Of a DNA stretch of 64,000 nt, positions 23,635 through 32,522 are shown one piece after another. The stretch's first letter is position 1, and every line of letters begins with the position of its first letter. Where the stretch lies: the NCBI GenBank assembly GCA_963765295.1, contig CAVXVO010000005.1:620001-684000 (forward strand). Reading direction: 5' to 3'. This stretch comes from PALSA-612 sp963765295 (GTDB lineage Bacteria > Actinomycetota > Thermoleophilia > Gaiellales > Gaiellaceae). A program made the translations under genes and the position numbers. The notes under the pieces are model-generated. The model was given only the letters and a program-made list of their open reading frames with translations. It made no database searches and had not been told where the DNA came from.

Positions 23635-24409
23635 GTGCCCGGGCTCCCTCACCGTCGTCGGCACCGGGATCCAGCTCGGCACGCATCTGACCCCCGAGGC
23701 CCGCATGACGATCGCGAACGCGGACGTCGTCCTCACGCTCGTCACCGAGCCGGTCATGCTCGCGACGGTCAAGCGTCTCAACCCGGAGACCCGCTCCCTC
23801 CAGGAGCACTACGTTCTCGGCGAGAGCCGCGTCCACGCGTACGAGGCGATGGTCGAGGAGATCCTGGCTCACGTGCGCCGGGGCCTGAACGTGTGCGCGG
23901 CGTTCTACGGGCACCCCGGTGTCTTCGTGGCCCCGTCGCACGAGGCGGTGCGCCGCGCCCGCGAGGAGGGATTCCGGGCGAGGATGCTCCCCGGCGTCTC
24001 CGCCGAGGACTGTCTCTTCGCCGACCTCGGCGTCGATCCGGCACGGTTCGGCTGCCAGTGCTACGAGGCGACCGACTTCCTCGTCCACGGCCGGCAGGTC
24101 GACACGACCGCAGCGCTCGTGCTCTGGCAGATCGGCACCGTCGGCAACTCCGCCGCCGCCGAGGAGGCCACGCCAAGCGGACTCGCCGTCCTCGTCCAGG
24201 TGCTCCTCGAGCTGTATCCCTCCGACCACGAGGTCGTCGTCTACGAGGCGTCGCCGTACCCCGGTTTCGACCCTCTGATCCGCAAGGTGCCGCTGGTCAG
24301 CCTGCGCCCGGAGCACGTCACCGCGATGTCGACGCTCTACGTCCGGCCGGCAGAGACAGCCGAGCTCGACCTCAGGATGGTCGACCGGCTCGGCCTTCCT
24401 CGACCGTGA
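23635..24409 (+). CDS. Borosin-type peptide alpha-N-methyltransferase (OphMA/SonM-like), apparent 1-base frame break near its start
   Basis: Tetrapyrrole-methylase fold. VVGTG binds SAM; FYGHPGVFV, RARMLPGVSAEDCLFADL, CYEATDFLV and VSTFY-like MSTLYVRP match OphMA closely. Numbered from GTG 23635, Y59, R65, Y69 and Y91 sit exactly seven residues before OphMA Y66, R72, Y76 and Y98 (from memory). Bases from 23645 read GSLTVVGTGIQLG in frame with ATG 23705, but no ATG/GTG/TTG lies upstream in that frame. Deleting one G near 23641 joins GTG 23635 and gives 257 residues. It would N-methylate backbone amides of the upstream peptide. It overlaps a convergent gene by 38 bp. Confidence 0.88.
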
Positions 24410-27400
24410 TCGCGCTTGCTGCCCGGTCCGCGAGTCGGCGCGCGCGGGCCGCGGACACGGCGTTCACCTCCGGCTCGAAGAACGTCAGTCCCTCGGTCGC
24501 AGCAGCGAGCGTGTCCGCCGGCCGCCCTTCGAGCTCGTAGACCTCCGCAAGGGCGAGGAGCGCTTCGCCGCGAAGGTTCCGGCCGTCGGTGTCGCGGAGG
24601 ATGTCGATCGCCTCGCGGGCGAGCGACTCGGCCGCGGCGTTGCCGCCGCGCGCGAGCACCTTCGCACGGGTTGCCCGCGCAGACGCGTGCGTATAGATGT
24701 CGTCGGGAGCGGCCTGCTCCTCCGCGTGGAGCGCGATCTCCTCTGCCTCGGTGAGTCGATCCTGCCGGTAGAGCGCCTCCGCGAGGAACGCCGCGATGCT
24801 CGAGCGGTACCCGCGCTCGCCCATGCGGTCGAGCACCTCGAGGGCCGCTCTCAGCTCCCGCTCGGAGTCGGAGTCGTTTCCGGCCAGCAGCTCGACCTCC
24901 GCCGATGCGAACGCGAGAGCAACCTGGATGTGCCCTGCGACGCCGACGTACTCGAAGATCTCCCGCGCCCGGAGGATGTCGGCCCTCGCCTTGTCGAAAT
25001 CCCCGACACGGGCCTCGAGGACGGCAATGCAGCGCAGCGCGTAGGCCTCGATCAGCCTGTCCCCGGCAGCCAGCTCCACGATCTCCTGGCAGCGTGCGAT
25101 CGAGTCGGGCACGGAGCGCGGGCCCCACGCGGCCGCGAACGCGAGGTAGCGCAGGATCTCCGCCTGCTGGCGCCGATCGCCCGAGCGGAGCGCGTAGTCG
25201 AGCGCACGGCCGAGCATCTGCTCGGCGTACGCGAACTGTCCGAGCCAGATCCCCTTCCGAAGGCCGATCAGCGTCCAGGCGGCGGCGAGCGTCCGATCGT
25301 CGTCGAGCTCCTCGAGCACGGGAAGGCTCGTCTCGATCTCCGAGAAGATCTCCGCCGCCGACGTCGGATCGCTGATCAGCCTGACGTTGGCGCGCTCGAT
25401 CGTCACGCGGAGCGCCGTGCCCCGGTCGCCGGTCACCCGAGCCGCCTCGGCAGCCTCCGACAGGACCTCCTCGGCCCTGCCCAGCTCACCGTTGGCGGAG
25501 AGGGCCACGCCGAGATCAGGCAGGATGCCGAGCCTCGAAGACGGGTCGGCTGCGAGCAGCTCGGTCGCGCGCTCGAGGAGGTTGACGGCCGCCGGCGCAT
25601 CGCCTTTGGCCAGCGCCCGCCGTCCGGCGGAGGCCAGTCGCGTGCCGGCACGGAGCGCAACGGCCCGCCCGTGGTCGTCGATGCGCAGCACCTCGAGCCG
25701 GTACCGGTGCGCCTGCTCGAGGTGGTAGCCGAGCACCTCCTCGAGCTCGGGGAGCCGGTCGCCGGCCATCTCCTCGAGCCACGCCGCGTAGCGCTCGTGC
25801 AGGTCGGCCCGGATCTGCTTCGGCACCGCCTCGTAGGCCGCCTCGCGGATCAGGACGTGGCGGAAGCGGAAACCGTCGACGCCCGCGAAGGACGCGCGGT
25901 AGGGAGCGATCAGCTCCTTGCGGACGAGAGCGCCCAGGCACTCCTCGACCTGGCCGCGAAGCTCCTCGTCTGCGAGCGCCTCGACGGCGCCCGAGTGGAA
26001 GACGGCGCCCTCGACGGCCGCCCGCTCGATCGCCCGCCGCTCCCCGGAGCTCAGCTGATCCAGCCGCGAGGCGAGCAGCACCTGGATCGACGCCGGCATG
26101 GGGAGCTCGTCGAGACCGGCTGCCGCGCCGTCGCCGTCCGCACCGAGATAGCCGCCGTCGATCAGCATCGACACCATCTCCTCGACGAACAGGGGATTCC
26201 CCTCGGCGGAGCCCTGGATCCTCGCCACGAGGTCGTCGGCCGCATCGACCGCCAGCAGGTTCCCGAGCAGCTCCCGTGACTCGAGCTCGGAAAGCGGCTC
26301 GAGGAAGATCGAGGTGGCGTTCCGTTTGCCTCCTCCCCACGTCGGCCGCAGCTCGAGCAGCTCGGGCCTGGCCATGACGACGACCAGGAGCGGCGCATCG
26401 CGCACCCATTCCGCGAGGTACTCGACGAGGTCGAGGAAGTGCGGCTCGCCCCAGTTGACGTCGTCGAACACGATCACCGTCGGACGCTCGTGCGCCAGCG
26501 TCTCGACGAGCTTGCGGAATCCCCAGAAGCCCTCCTCGGCCGTGTCCCCCGTCTCCTCGAGGCCGACGAGCGCAGCGACCCGCTTCGCGGCGAGACTCGC
26601 GTCCTCGTCGTCCCCGAGCGTCGCCTCGATCTTCGCCAGCACCTGCTCCGCCGAGTCGCCGTCCTCGATCCCCGTGCCCTGCTTGACGACCTCGAGAGCA
26701 GGCCAGAACGTGATGCCCTCGCCGTACGGCAGGCAGGTGCCGACGAGCAGGCGCGCGCGGTCGCCGATACCGGCCAGCGCCTCCCGGACGAGCCTCGACT
26801 TGCCGACACCCGCAGCGCCGAGCACGGTGAACAGGTGGCAGGAGAGCTCCGCAGCCGCCCGCTCGAAGGCGTCGGCGAGCGACTGCTGCTCCCGCCCGCG
26901 CCCGACCATCGGCGAGTCGAAGCGGCGGATGTGGGAGAGGACACCCGGCAACACCTCGAGCAGCCGGTGCGCCTCGACCGTCTCTTCCTTTCCCTTCAGC
27001 ACCAGCGGCCCGACGGACTCGGCCCGGATGGCGTCGCGGGCGAGCCGGTACGTCGCGTCGCCGATCAGGATCTCGCCCGCCTCGGCGGCGGCCTCGAGGC
27101 GTTGGGCCACGTTGACGGCATCCCCGGCGGCGAAGGAGTGGCCGCGAATCGTGTCGCCGGCGACCACCTCGCCGCTGTTGACGCCGATGCGGACGGCGAT
27201 GCGGAGGCCGTAGACCTGCTCCAGGTCCTCGTTCAGGCGCTCGATCTCCTCGCGGAGCTCCGAGGCCGCCCGGAGCGCCCGCAGTGCGTCGTCCTCGTGC
27301 AGCACGGGGACGCCGAAAACCGCCATGACCGCGTCGCCCATGAACTTCTCGACCGTGCCCCCGTGCCGCTCGAGCACGTCGCGCGACACCTCGAAGTAGC

Positions 27401-27599
27401 GCGACAGCACGCGCCGGACCTGCTCCGGATCCTGTTGCTCACCCAGCGCCGTCGAGCCCGTGACGTCGCAGAAGAGCACGGTCACGGTCTTGCGGACCTC
27501 GAGCGGGACCGCGGGCGGAGGCTCCAGCGAGCTCCCGCACGCAGAGCAGAACCTCGCCGCCTCAGGATTCGGCTCGCCGCAACGCGGACATGCCGGCAT
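24372..27599 (-). CDS. Adenylate/guanylate cyclase-domain AAA ATPase with TPRs
   Basis: 1075 residues. An N-terminal zinc ribbon (CPRCGEPN...FCSACG, 4-20) precedes a class III cyclase domain (about 33-200: VLFCDVTGSTALGEQ, KFMGDAVMAVFG, IGVNSGEVVAGD). Next comes an AAA/NACHT-like ATPase (Walker A LGAAGVGKSRLV, about 260; IVFDDVNW, about 370), and then about 450 residues of TPR-like helices. This architecture is common in Actinomycetota and thought to be signalling; no DNA-binding domain is present. Its 3' end overlaps the methyltransferase gene. Confidence 0.88.
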   Translation of the reverse strand: MPACPRCGEPNPEAARFCSACGSSLEPPPAVPLEVRKTVTVLFCDVTGSTALGEQQDPEQVRRVLSRYFEVSRDVLERHGGTVEKFMGDAVMAVFGVPVLHEDDALRALRAASELREEIERLNEDLEQVYGLRIAVRIGVNSGEVVAGDTIRGHSFAAGDAVNVAQRLEAAAEAGEILIGDATYRLARDAIRAESVGPLVLKGKEETVEAHRLLEVLPGVLSHIRRFDSPMVGRGREQQSLADAFERAAAELSCHLFTVLGAAGVGKSRLVREALAGIGDRARLLVGTCLPYGEGITFWPALEVVKQGTGIEDGDSAEQVLAKIEATLGDDEDASLAAKRVAALVGLEETGDTAEEGFWGFRKLVETLAHERPTVIVFDDVNWGEPHFLDLVEYLAEWVRDAPLLVVVMARPELLELRPTWGGGKRNATSIFLEPLSELESRELLGNLLAVDAADDLVARIQGSAEGNPLFVEEMVSMLIDGGYLGADGDGAAAGLDELPMPASIQVLLASRLDQLSSGERRAIERAAVEGAVFHSGAVEALADEELRGQVEECLGALVRKELIAPYRASFAGVDGFRFRHVLIREAAYEAVPKQIRADLHERYAAWLEEMAGDRLPELEEVLGYHLEQAHRYRLEVLRIDDHGRAVALRAGTRLASAGRRALAKGDAPAAVNLLERATELLAADPSSRLGILPDLGVALSANGELGRAEEVLSEAAEAARVTGDRGTALRVTIERANVRLISDPTSAAEIFSEIETSLPVLEELDDDRTLAAAWTLIGLRKGIWLGQFAYAEQMLGRALDYALRSGDRRQQAEILRYLAFAAAWGPRSVPDSIARCQEIVELAAGDRLIEAYALRCIAVLEARVGDFDKARADILRAREIFEYVGVAGHIQVALAFASAEVELLAGNDSDSERELRAALEVLDRMGERGYRSSIAAFLAEALYRQDRLTEAEEIALHAEEQAAPDDIYTHASARATRAKVLARGGNAAAESLAREAIDILRDTDGRNLRGEALLALAEVYELEGRPADTLAAATEGLTFFEPEVNAVSAARARRLADRAASAITVEEGRAGRPS

Positions 27600-27707
27600 G
27601 GGCGGAGTCTACGGCCGTTTCGGCAGACTTTCGGGCGTGCCCGACGACCACGCATTCGAGGTACGCAGCCAGAGCGGCACTCAGACCGATACCCACGAGA
27701 ACGTCTC

Positions 27708-28619
27708 ATGAAGCTCCTCGCCCTCGCAGCCGCCCTCGGAACGCTGGCGCTCGCCGGCTCCTCGGCTCCGCCGCCGAAGCTCGCCGGCTGCCCGGTCTTC
27801 CCGGCCGACAACCCCTGGAACCAGCGCGTCGACAAGCTGCCGGTGGCGGCGAACTCGAGTGCGATCGTCGACGCGATCGGCGCCGACACGGGCCTGCACC
27901 CGGACTTCGGCTCCGGACTCTGGGACGGCGCGCCGATCGGCATCCCGATCACGGTCGTCAAGGCCGGGGTCGCGAAGTCGCGGGTCTCCTTCGACTACGC
28001 CGACGAGTCCGACAAGGGCCCGTACCCGATCCCGGCCGGGGTCAGGATCGAGGGCGGGAGCGACCGTCACGCGCTGATCGTCGACTCCTCGACGTGCAAG
28101 CTCTACGAGCTGTACGCGCTGCAGCGCTCGGGCTCGGGCTGGCACGCGGGCTCGGGCGCGATCTGGAGCCTCCGGTCGAACAAGCTGCGCCCCGCGGGGT
28201 GGACGTCGGCCGACGCGGCCGGCCTGCCGATCATGCCCGGCCTCGTCCGCTGGAGCGAGGTCGCGCAGGGACACATCGACCACGCGCTCCGCTTCACGGT
28301 CGAGCGGACACGCCGGGCCTACGTGTACCCGGCCCGGCACTACGCGAGCGACCTCACCGACCCGAGCCTGCCGCCGATGGGCCTGCGCGTCCGGCTCCGC
28401 GCCGACTATCCGATCGGGAGCTTTCCGCCCCAGGCGCGCGTCCTGCTGCAGGCGCTGAAGACGTACGGGATGATCGTGGCCGACAACGGCACGTCCTGGT
28501 ACATCACGGGCGAGCCGAACCCGCGCTGGTCGAACGACGACCTGCACACGATCGGCCGCGTCCCCGGCTCCGCCTTCGAGGTCGTGAACACGAGCTCGCT
28601 CCGCCCGAAGTCCCAGTAG
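27708..28619 (+). CDS. Secreted protein, unknown function
   Basis: 303 residues. Signal peptide MKLLALAAALGTLALAGSSA. The mature part starts CPVFPADNPWNQRVDKLPV and contains HPDFGSGLWDGAPIGIPI, GSDRHALIVDS and FEVVNTSSLRP, a pattern seen in actinobacterial secreted proteins. Function is not recognised. The ATG is chosen at the signal peptide; the frame is open far upstream only as a shadow of the minus-strand gene. Confidence 0.75.
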   Translation: MKLLALAAALGTLALAGSSAPPPKLAGCPVFPADNPWNQRVDKLPVAANSSAIVDAIGADTGLHPDFGSGLWDGAPIGIPITVVKAGVAKSRVSFDYADESDKGPYPIPAGVRIEGGSDRHALIVDSSTCKLYELYALQRSGSGWHAGSGAIWSLRSNKLRPAGWTSADAAGLPIMPGLVRWSEVAQGHIDHALRFTVERTRRAYVYPARHYASDLTDPSLPPMGLRVRLRADYPIGSFPPQARVLLQALKTYGMIVADNGTSWYITGEPNPRWSNDDLHTIGRVPGSAFEVVNTSSLRPKSQ

Positions 28620-28632
28620 CCAGGCCGCTACT
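28615..28632. terminator. Hairpin AGTAGC-N6-GCTACT holding both convergent stops
   Basis: 6-bp arms separated by CAGGCC. The TAG stop of the plus-strand gene lies in one arm and the minus-strand stop in the other. No T tract. Confidence 0.4.
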
Positions 28633-29377
28633 CGGCGAGTCGAGTGGTGTGGAGCTGCGTCGCGACCGGCAGACGGTACTCGCCGACGACCAGCTTGCGG
28701 AGGTCGGCCTCGACGGCGTCGAACTCGTCCCGCGGGAGCGATCCGAACACGCTCGTCGACAGGATCAGCGTGACGAGCCGCTCGGCGTCGAGCATCACGC
28801 CGTCGGACTCCATCCTGTCCTCGCGCAGCTCACCGAATCGCGATGCAGCGAAGCAGTCGCGCCAGTCGTCGTTCTCGATCGAATGGGGCTCGAGCTCGGG
28901 CCGCTCGTAGATCCGCTGCATCAGCTCGGCGGCCGCGGGCGGGACCGGCGGGACCGTCTCCCACCACTCGTTCCAGATCAGCGCCAGGCCGCCACCGGGC
29001 CGCAGGACGCGCGCGATCTCCGCCAGCGCCGCCTGCGTGGCGAACCAGTGGAACGCCTGGCCGACGAGGACGACATCGACCGAGGCGTCGTCGAGCGGGA
29101 TCGACTCGGCCCGGCCGTCGATCACGCGATACGCCTCGGTCGACCGGGTGAGCACGGCGCGCATGCCCCGATCCGGCTCGACTGCGATTACGCGACCAAC
29201 CCTTTCGACGAGGGGGCGCGTCAGCTTCCCGGTTCCCGCGCCGAGGTCGAGCACGTCGGAGCCGGGCCCGAGCCCGAGCCGCGACACGAGGAGGTCGATC
29301 GCCTCCGGCGGATAGTCGGGCCGGACGCGGTCGTAGTCCTCGGCCCGTTGCCCGAAGCTCGTCGCGCGCTCCGTCAC
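28628..29377 (-). CDS. Class I SAM-dependent methyltransferase
   Basis: 249 residues from GTG 29377 (product VTERATSFGQRAEDYDRVRP). SAM motif I VLDLGAGTGKLT, acidic VIAVEPD, and motif FHWFATQAALAEIARVLRPGG. Same subfamily as the upstream gene, with which it overlaps by 4 bp. Substrate unknown. Confidence 0.85.
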   Translation of the reverse strand: MTERATSFGQRAEDYDRVRPDYPPEAIDLLVSRLGLGPGSDVLDLGAGTGKLTRPLVERVGRVIAVEPDRGMRAVLTRSTEAYRVIDGRAESIPLDDASVDVVLVGQAFHWFATQAALAEIARVLRPGGGLALIWNEWWETVPPVPPAAAELMQRIYERPELEPHSIENDDWRDCFAASRFGELREDRMESDGVMLDAERLVTLILSTSVFGSLPRDEFDAVEADLRKLVVGEYRLPVATQLHTTRLAE

Positions 29378-30123
29378 CGCAGGCGCGTCCAGTGGATCTC
29401 GTCGCGAACCGGCAGCCGGTACGTGACGTCGGGGAGGACCGAGCGCAGCTCGTCGGCCAGCGCCACACGCTCGTCGTCGGGAAGCACTGCGCAGATGCTC
29501 TGGGAGAGTGAGAGAGACACCATGGCTTCGCGGCCGAGGTGCTCGTCGTGGTGGAACACTTCCTCTCGCAGCGGCTCGAACGCCGAGGCTTCGAACGGTT
29601 CCCGCCAGGCGCCGGAGGCGTAGATCTGCCCGCCGGGCTGGACGCCGGGGCGGCGACGACGCTCCACGGCCTCGCGGGCCGGCTGCGGGTACGGCGGTTC
29701 CGTGTCGTCGCCTCCGGCGTGAAACCCGAGGACGAGTGCGCCGCGCGGCCGCAGGACGCGCTCGATCTCGGCGATCGCGACCGGCCAGTCGAACCAGTGG
29801 AACGCATCGCCGCAGAAGACGGCGTCGACGGAGCCGTCTGCGAGCGGAATCGACTCGGCCGACCCCTCGAGCACCAGGTAACAATCCGTCACCCGGGAGC
29901 ACACGGCGCGCATGGACGGGTCCGGCTCGACGGCGGTCACGCGCTCGAACCGCCGTACGAGGACGCGGGTGAGCTTGCCGGTTCCCGCCGCCAGGTCGAG
30001 CACCGCCGATGCGCTCGGGACGTCGGCGACGGCTGCCACCTCGTCCGGCCACCCCGGGCGCCCGCGCTCGTAGTCGGCGGCGGCGTTCCCGAACGAGAGG
30101 CGGAGATCGCTAGCCAAGCGCAC
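29374..30123 (-). CDS. Class I SAM-dependent methyltransferase, paralogue
   Basis: 249 residues. SAM motif I VLDLAAGTGKLT, TAVEPD, FHWFDWPVAIAEIERVLRP. The pair at 28628 and here share length and motif order, so they are probably a tandem duplication. It overlaps the end of the upstream gene by 14 bp, which suggests co-transcription. Confidence 0.85.
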   Translation of the reverse strand: MRLASDLRLSFGNAAADYERGRPGWPDEVAAVADVPSASAVLDLAAGTGKLTRVLVRRFERVTAVEPDPSMRAVCSRVTDCYLVLEGSAESIPLADGSVDAVFCGDAFHWFDWPVAIAEIERVLRPRGALVLGFHAGGDDTEPPYPQPAREAVERRRRPGVQPGGQIYASGAWREPFEASAFEPLREEVFHHDEHLGREAMVSLSLSQSICAVLPDDERVALADELRSVLPDVTYRLPVRDEIHWTRLR

Positions 30124-31162
30124 GCACGACGGCCGACATGGGCACGAACCGGAGCGTCGGCCCGGAGGCGAAGGAGAGGCCGGTGTCCTCGAGCTGGGCG
30201 TGCGCGGCGTGCGTCAAGGTCGCGCCGTGCCCGTCCGCGAGGCGGATCAGGTGCGTCGTGCCGTGAAAGCCGAGCACGGCGATGCCCCGGTCGAGGTCCT
30301 CGAGCACGCGCTTGCCGGGCGGCAGCACGAACGTGCGCACGCGCGCGCCCGTGCGCGCGTCCCAGACCGTGAGCGCCGTGGAAGTCAGCGTCACGAGTTG
30401 CCCGCCCTCGAAGACTGCGCCGACGAGACCGGGGACCGCGGGAAACGAGCGGATCCCCCCACCTCTCGGCCCGAGGAGGAGAAGCGTGCGATCGGCGTGC
30501 TGGATCAGGATCGCAGTGCCGTCCGTCCAGACCGGATGGAGAACCCCCGGGCCGGTGCGAAGGACCCGGCCGCGGGTGCCGCGCAGAGCCTGGTGGTAGA
30601 CGTCGGGCAGGCCGTTTCCGCACGGGCGCGCGTAGTCCCCGCCGGCCTGGTCGCAGTCGGTCCACGACGCGTACGCGAGCAGCCTGCCGTGGCCGACCAG
30701 GTCGCCGGTGTAGTCGCCGGCGGGGTCCCCGGCTGCACCGCCGCCGTTCTCGACGTACGAGACTTCGTGCTCCTTCGGGTGCGTGAGCGTCGCCGTCGAG
30801 ATCGACAGCTCGAGGTTGTTGCCGCCGTTCGTCTCCTGCCAGGCCACCGTCTGCGTCGCGAGCGCCAGCTCGGCCACCGAGTCGAGGCCGATGCCGTCCG
30901 AGTCGCACTGGACGATCGTCTTGATCGTCACCGGCGAGTGCCCGAGCCGCCAGAGGACGATCTGCGCGCAGCGGCCCTTGCGATTCCCGGGGACGACGGC
31001 CGCGACGACGTCGCCGTCGGCGCGCACGATCGACGGTGCCGCCGGCAGCGTCAACGACGCCGCCGGACTCGCGTGCGCTCCGACTGCCGTCGCGAGCACA
31101 ATCGTGCCCGCGACGGCGCTGGGCCAAGCTCGCCTAACCCACGCCGGCCAGGAGGAACGCAC
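30110..31162 (-). CDS. Secreted protein, possibly beta-propeller
   Basis: 350 residues with a signal peptide (AVAGTIVLATAVGAHA). It has repeated strand-rich stretches such as LLAYASWTDC, HPVWTDGTAILIQ, LVTLTSTALTVWDARTGA and RGIAVLGFHGTTHLIRL, which look like blades of a WD40/PQQ-type propeller. Three or four Cys suggest disulfides. No specific family. It overlaps the acyl-CoA dehydrogenase end by 29 bp. Confidence 0.65.
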   Translation of the reverse strand: MRSSWPAWVRRAWPSAVAGTIVLATAVGAHASPAASLTLPAAPSIVRADGDVVAAVVPGNRKGRCAQIVLWRLGHSPVTIKTIVQCDSDGIGLDSVAELALATQTVAWQETNGGNNLELSISTATLTHPKEHEVSYVENGGGAAGDPAGDYTGDLVGHGRLLAYASWTDCDQAGGDYARPCGNGLPDVYHQALRGTRGRVLRTGPGVLHPVWTDGTAILIQHADRTLLLLGPRGGGIRSFPAVPGLVGAVFEGGQLVTLTSTALTVWDARTGARVRTFVLPPGKRVLEDLDRGIAVLGFHGTTHLIRLADGHGATLTHAAHAQLEDTGLSFASGPTLRFVPMSAVVRALG

Positions 31163-32315
31163 GCTGCTCCTTGACCATCTCGCGGGCGATCACGAGCCGC
31201 TGGATCTCGTTCGAGCCCTCGTAGATCTGGGTGATCTTGGCGTCGCGCATCATCCGCTCGAGCGGGTATTCGCGGATGTAGCCGTAGCCCCCGAGGATCT
31301 GTACCGCCTCGGTCGTGACCCACATCGCGGTGTCGGAGCAATAGAGCTTCGCCATCGCGCCCGCCTTGGTCAGCTCCGCGTCCGGCACGCCTGCGTCGGC
31401 CATCTGGCCGAAGCGGTAGAGGAGGCCGCGTGCCGCCTCGCACGCCGTCTCCATGTCGGCGAGCTTGGCCGCGATCAGCTCGTGCTGGACGATCGGCTTG
31501 CCCATCGTCTCACGCGTCTTCGCGTACTCGAGGGCGTAATCGGTCGCGCCCTGGGCGATTCCGAGTGCCTGTGCGGCGACGCCGGGCCGCGACCGGTCGA
31601 GGATGCGCATCGCAAGCCGGAAGCCGTCGCCTTCGGGACCGAGCCGGTTCGCCTCGGGAACGCGGCAGTCCGTGAACACGAGCTCGCCCGTGGTCGATCC
31701 GGAGATGCCCATCTTCGGCTCCAGGCGCGCGACCTCGAACCCCGGCGTGTCCGACTCGACGACGAACGCCGAGATGCCGTCGTGGCCTTTCGTGGGATCC
31801 GTCTTCGCGAACACGGTGTAGAGCGTCGCGACGGCCGCGTTCGTGATGAACCGCTTCGAGCCGTCGAGGACGTACTCCCCGTTGTCGCGCCGGGCCTCGG
31901 TCCGCATCGCCGCCGAGTCGGAGCCCGACCCGGCCTCCGTCAGCGCATAGGCGGCGAGCCATTCGCCGGAGGCGAGCCGCGGGAGGTAGCGCTCCTTCTG
32001 CTCCTCGGAGCCGCCCAGGTCGAGCCCGAGCGAGCCGAGCGACTGCACCGCGAGGATCAGCCCGCTCGTCGCGCAGACCTTCGACACCTCCTCGATCGCG
32101 ACCAGCGAGAGCAGCGTGCCCGTGCCGGTACCGCCGTAGCGCTCGTCGAAGAACAGGCCGAAGATCTCGTGCTCGCGGAACAGCTCGACGACGTCCCACG
32201 GGAACTCGTGCGACTCGTCGATCGCGGCCGCCCGCGCGGCGATCCGCTCGCGTGCCAGCGTCCGGACGAGGTCGCGGATCTCGCGCTGATCGTCGCTCAG
32301 GACGTCGTGGGCCAC
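31134..32315 (-). CDS. Acyl-CoA dehydrogenase
   Basis: 393 residues, GTG start. YALTEAGSGSDSAAM, KRFITNAAVATLYTVFA, GAMAKLYCSDTAM, QILGGYGYIREYPLERMMRD and IYEGSNEIQRLVIAREM. The last motif carries the expected catalytic Glu. It is closer to short-chain/butyryl-type enzymes than the copy at 254 (about 370-390 residues, same fold). First gene of a four-gene minus-strand operon. Confidence 0.93.
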   Translation of the reverse strand: MAHDVLSDDQREIRDLVRTLARERIAARAAAIDESHEFPWDVVELFREHEIFGLFFDERYGGTGTGTLLSLVAIEEVSKVCATSGLILAVQSLGSLGLDLGGSEEQKERYLPRLASGEWLAAYALTEAGSGSDSAAMRTEARRDNGEYVLDGSKRFITNAAVATLYTVFAKTDPTKGHDGISAFVVESDTPGFEVARLEPKMGISGSTTGELVFTDCRVPEANRLGPEGDGFRLAMRILDRSRPGVAAQALGIAQGATDYALEYAKTRETMGKPIVQHELIAAKLADMETACEAARGLLYRFGQMADAGVPDAELTKAGAMAKLYCSDTAMWVTTEAVQILGGYGYIREYPLERMMRDAKITQIYEGSNEIQRLVIAREMVKEQRAFLLAGVG

Positions 32316-32321
32316 GGCCTC

Positions 32322-32327
32322 AGTGTA
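32322..32327 (-). promoter_or_regulatory. -10 hexamer TACACT, leaderless promoter of the acyl-CoA dehydrogenase operon
   Basis: On the minus strand TACACT ends six bases before the GTG at 32315. Confidence 0.55.
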
Positions 32328-32389
32328 CGCCGGGTTCCGACCCGGTTCGGCACTCGATACGATCCGCTCACCAACCGATCGGAGGCGAA

Positions 32390-32443
32390 ATGCGTCGACT
32401 CATGCCCTTCCTGCTCGTCTTCGTGGTGCTCGTCGCCGGCTGA
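32390..32443 (+). CDS. 17-residue mini-ORF, possible leader or lipoprotein remnant
   Basis: ATG with GGAGG upstream encodes MRRLMPFLLVFVVLVAG then TGA. The sequence is a complete lipoprotein-type signal up to LVAG, where the lipobox Cys would be expected. The stop is TGA instead of a Cys codon. In-frame reading through TGA continues 24 more residues only. It may be a decayed small lipoprotein or a leader peptide; it does not run into the downstream methyltransferase frame. Confidence 0.35.
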   Translation: MRRLMPFLLVFVVLVAG

Positions 32444-32522
32444 ACCGTGGCCGTCGCGCAGAGTTCTGCGCGCTCGAGGACGATCGTCCACCACGCTCAC
32501 ACGATCGCCCGATGACCGAGAC

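Noticed and set aside
23705..24409. ATG 23705 as the methyltransferase start
   Set aside because: It would remove the VVGTG SAM-binding strand that is encoded in frame just upstream.
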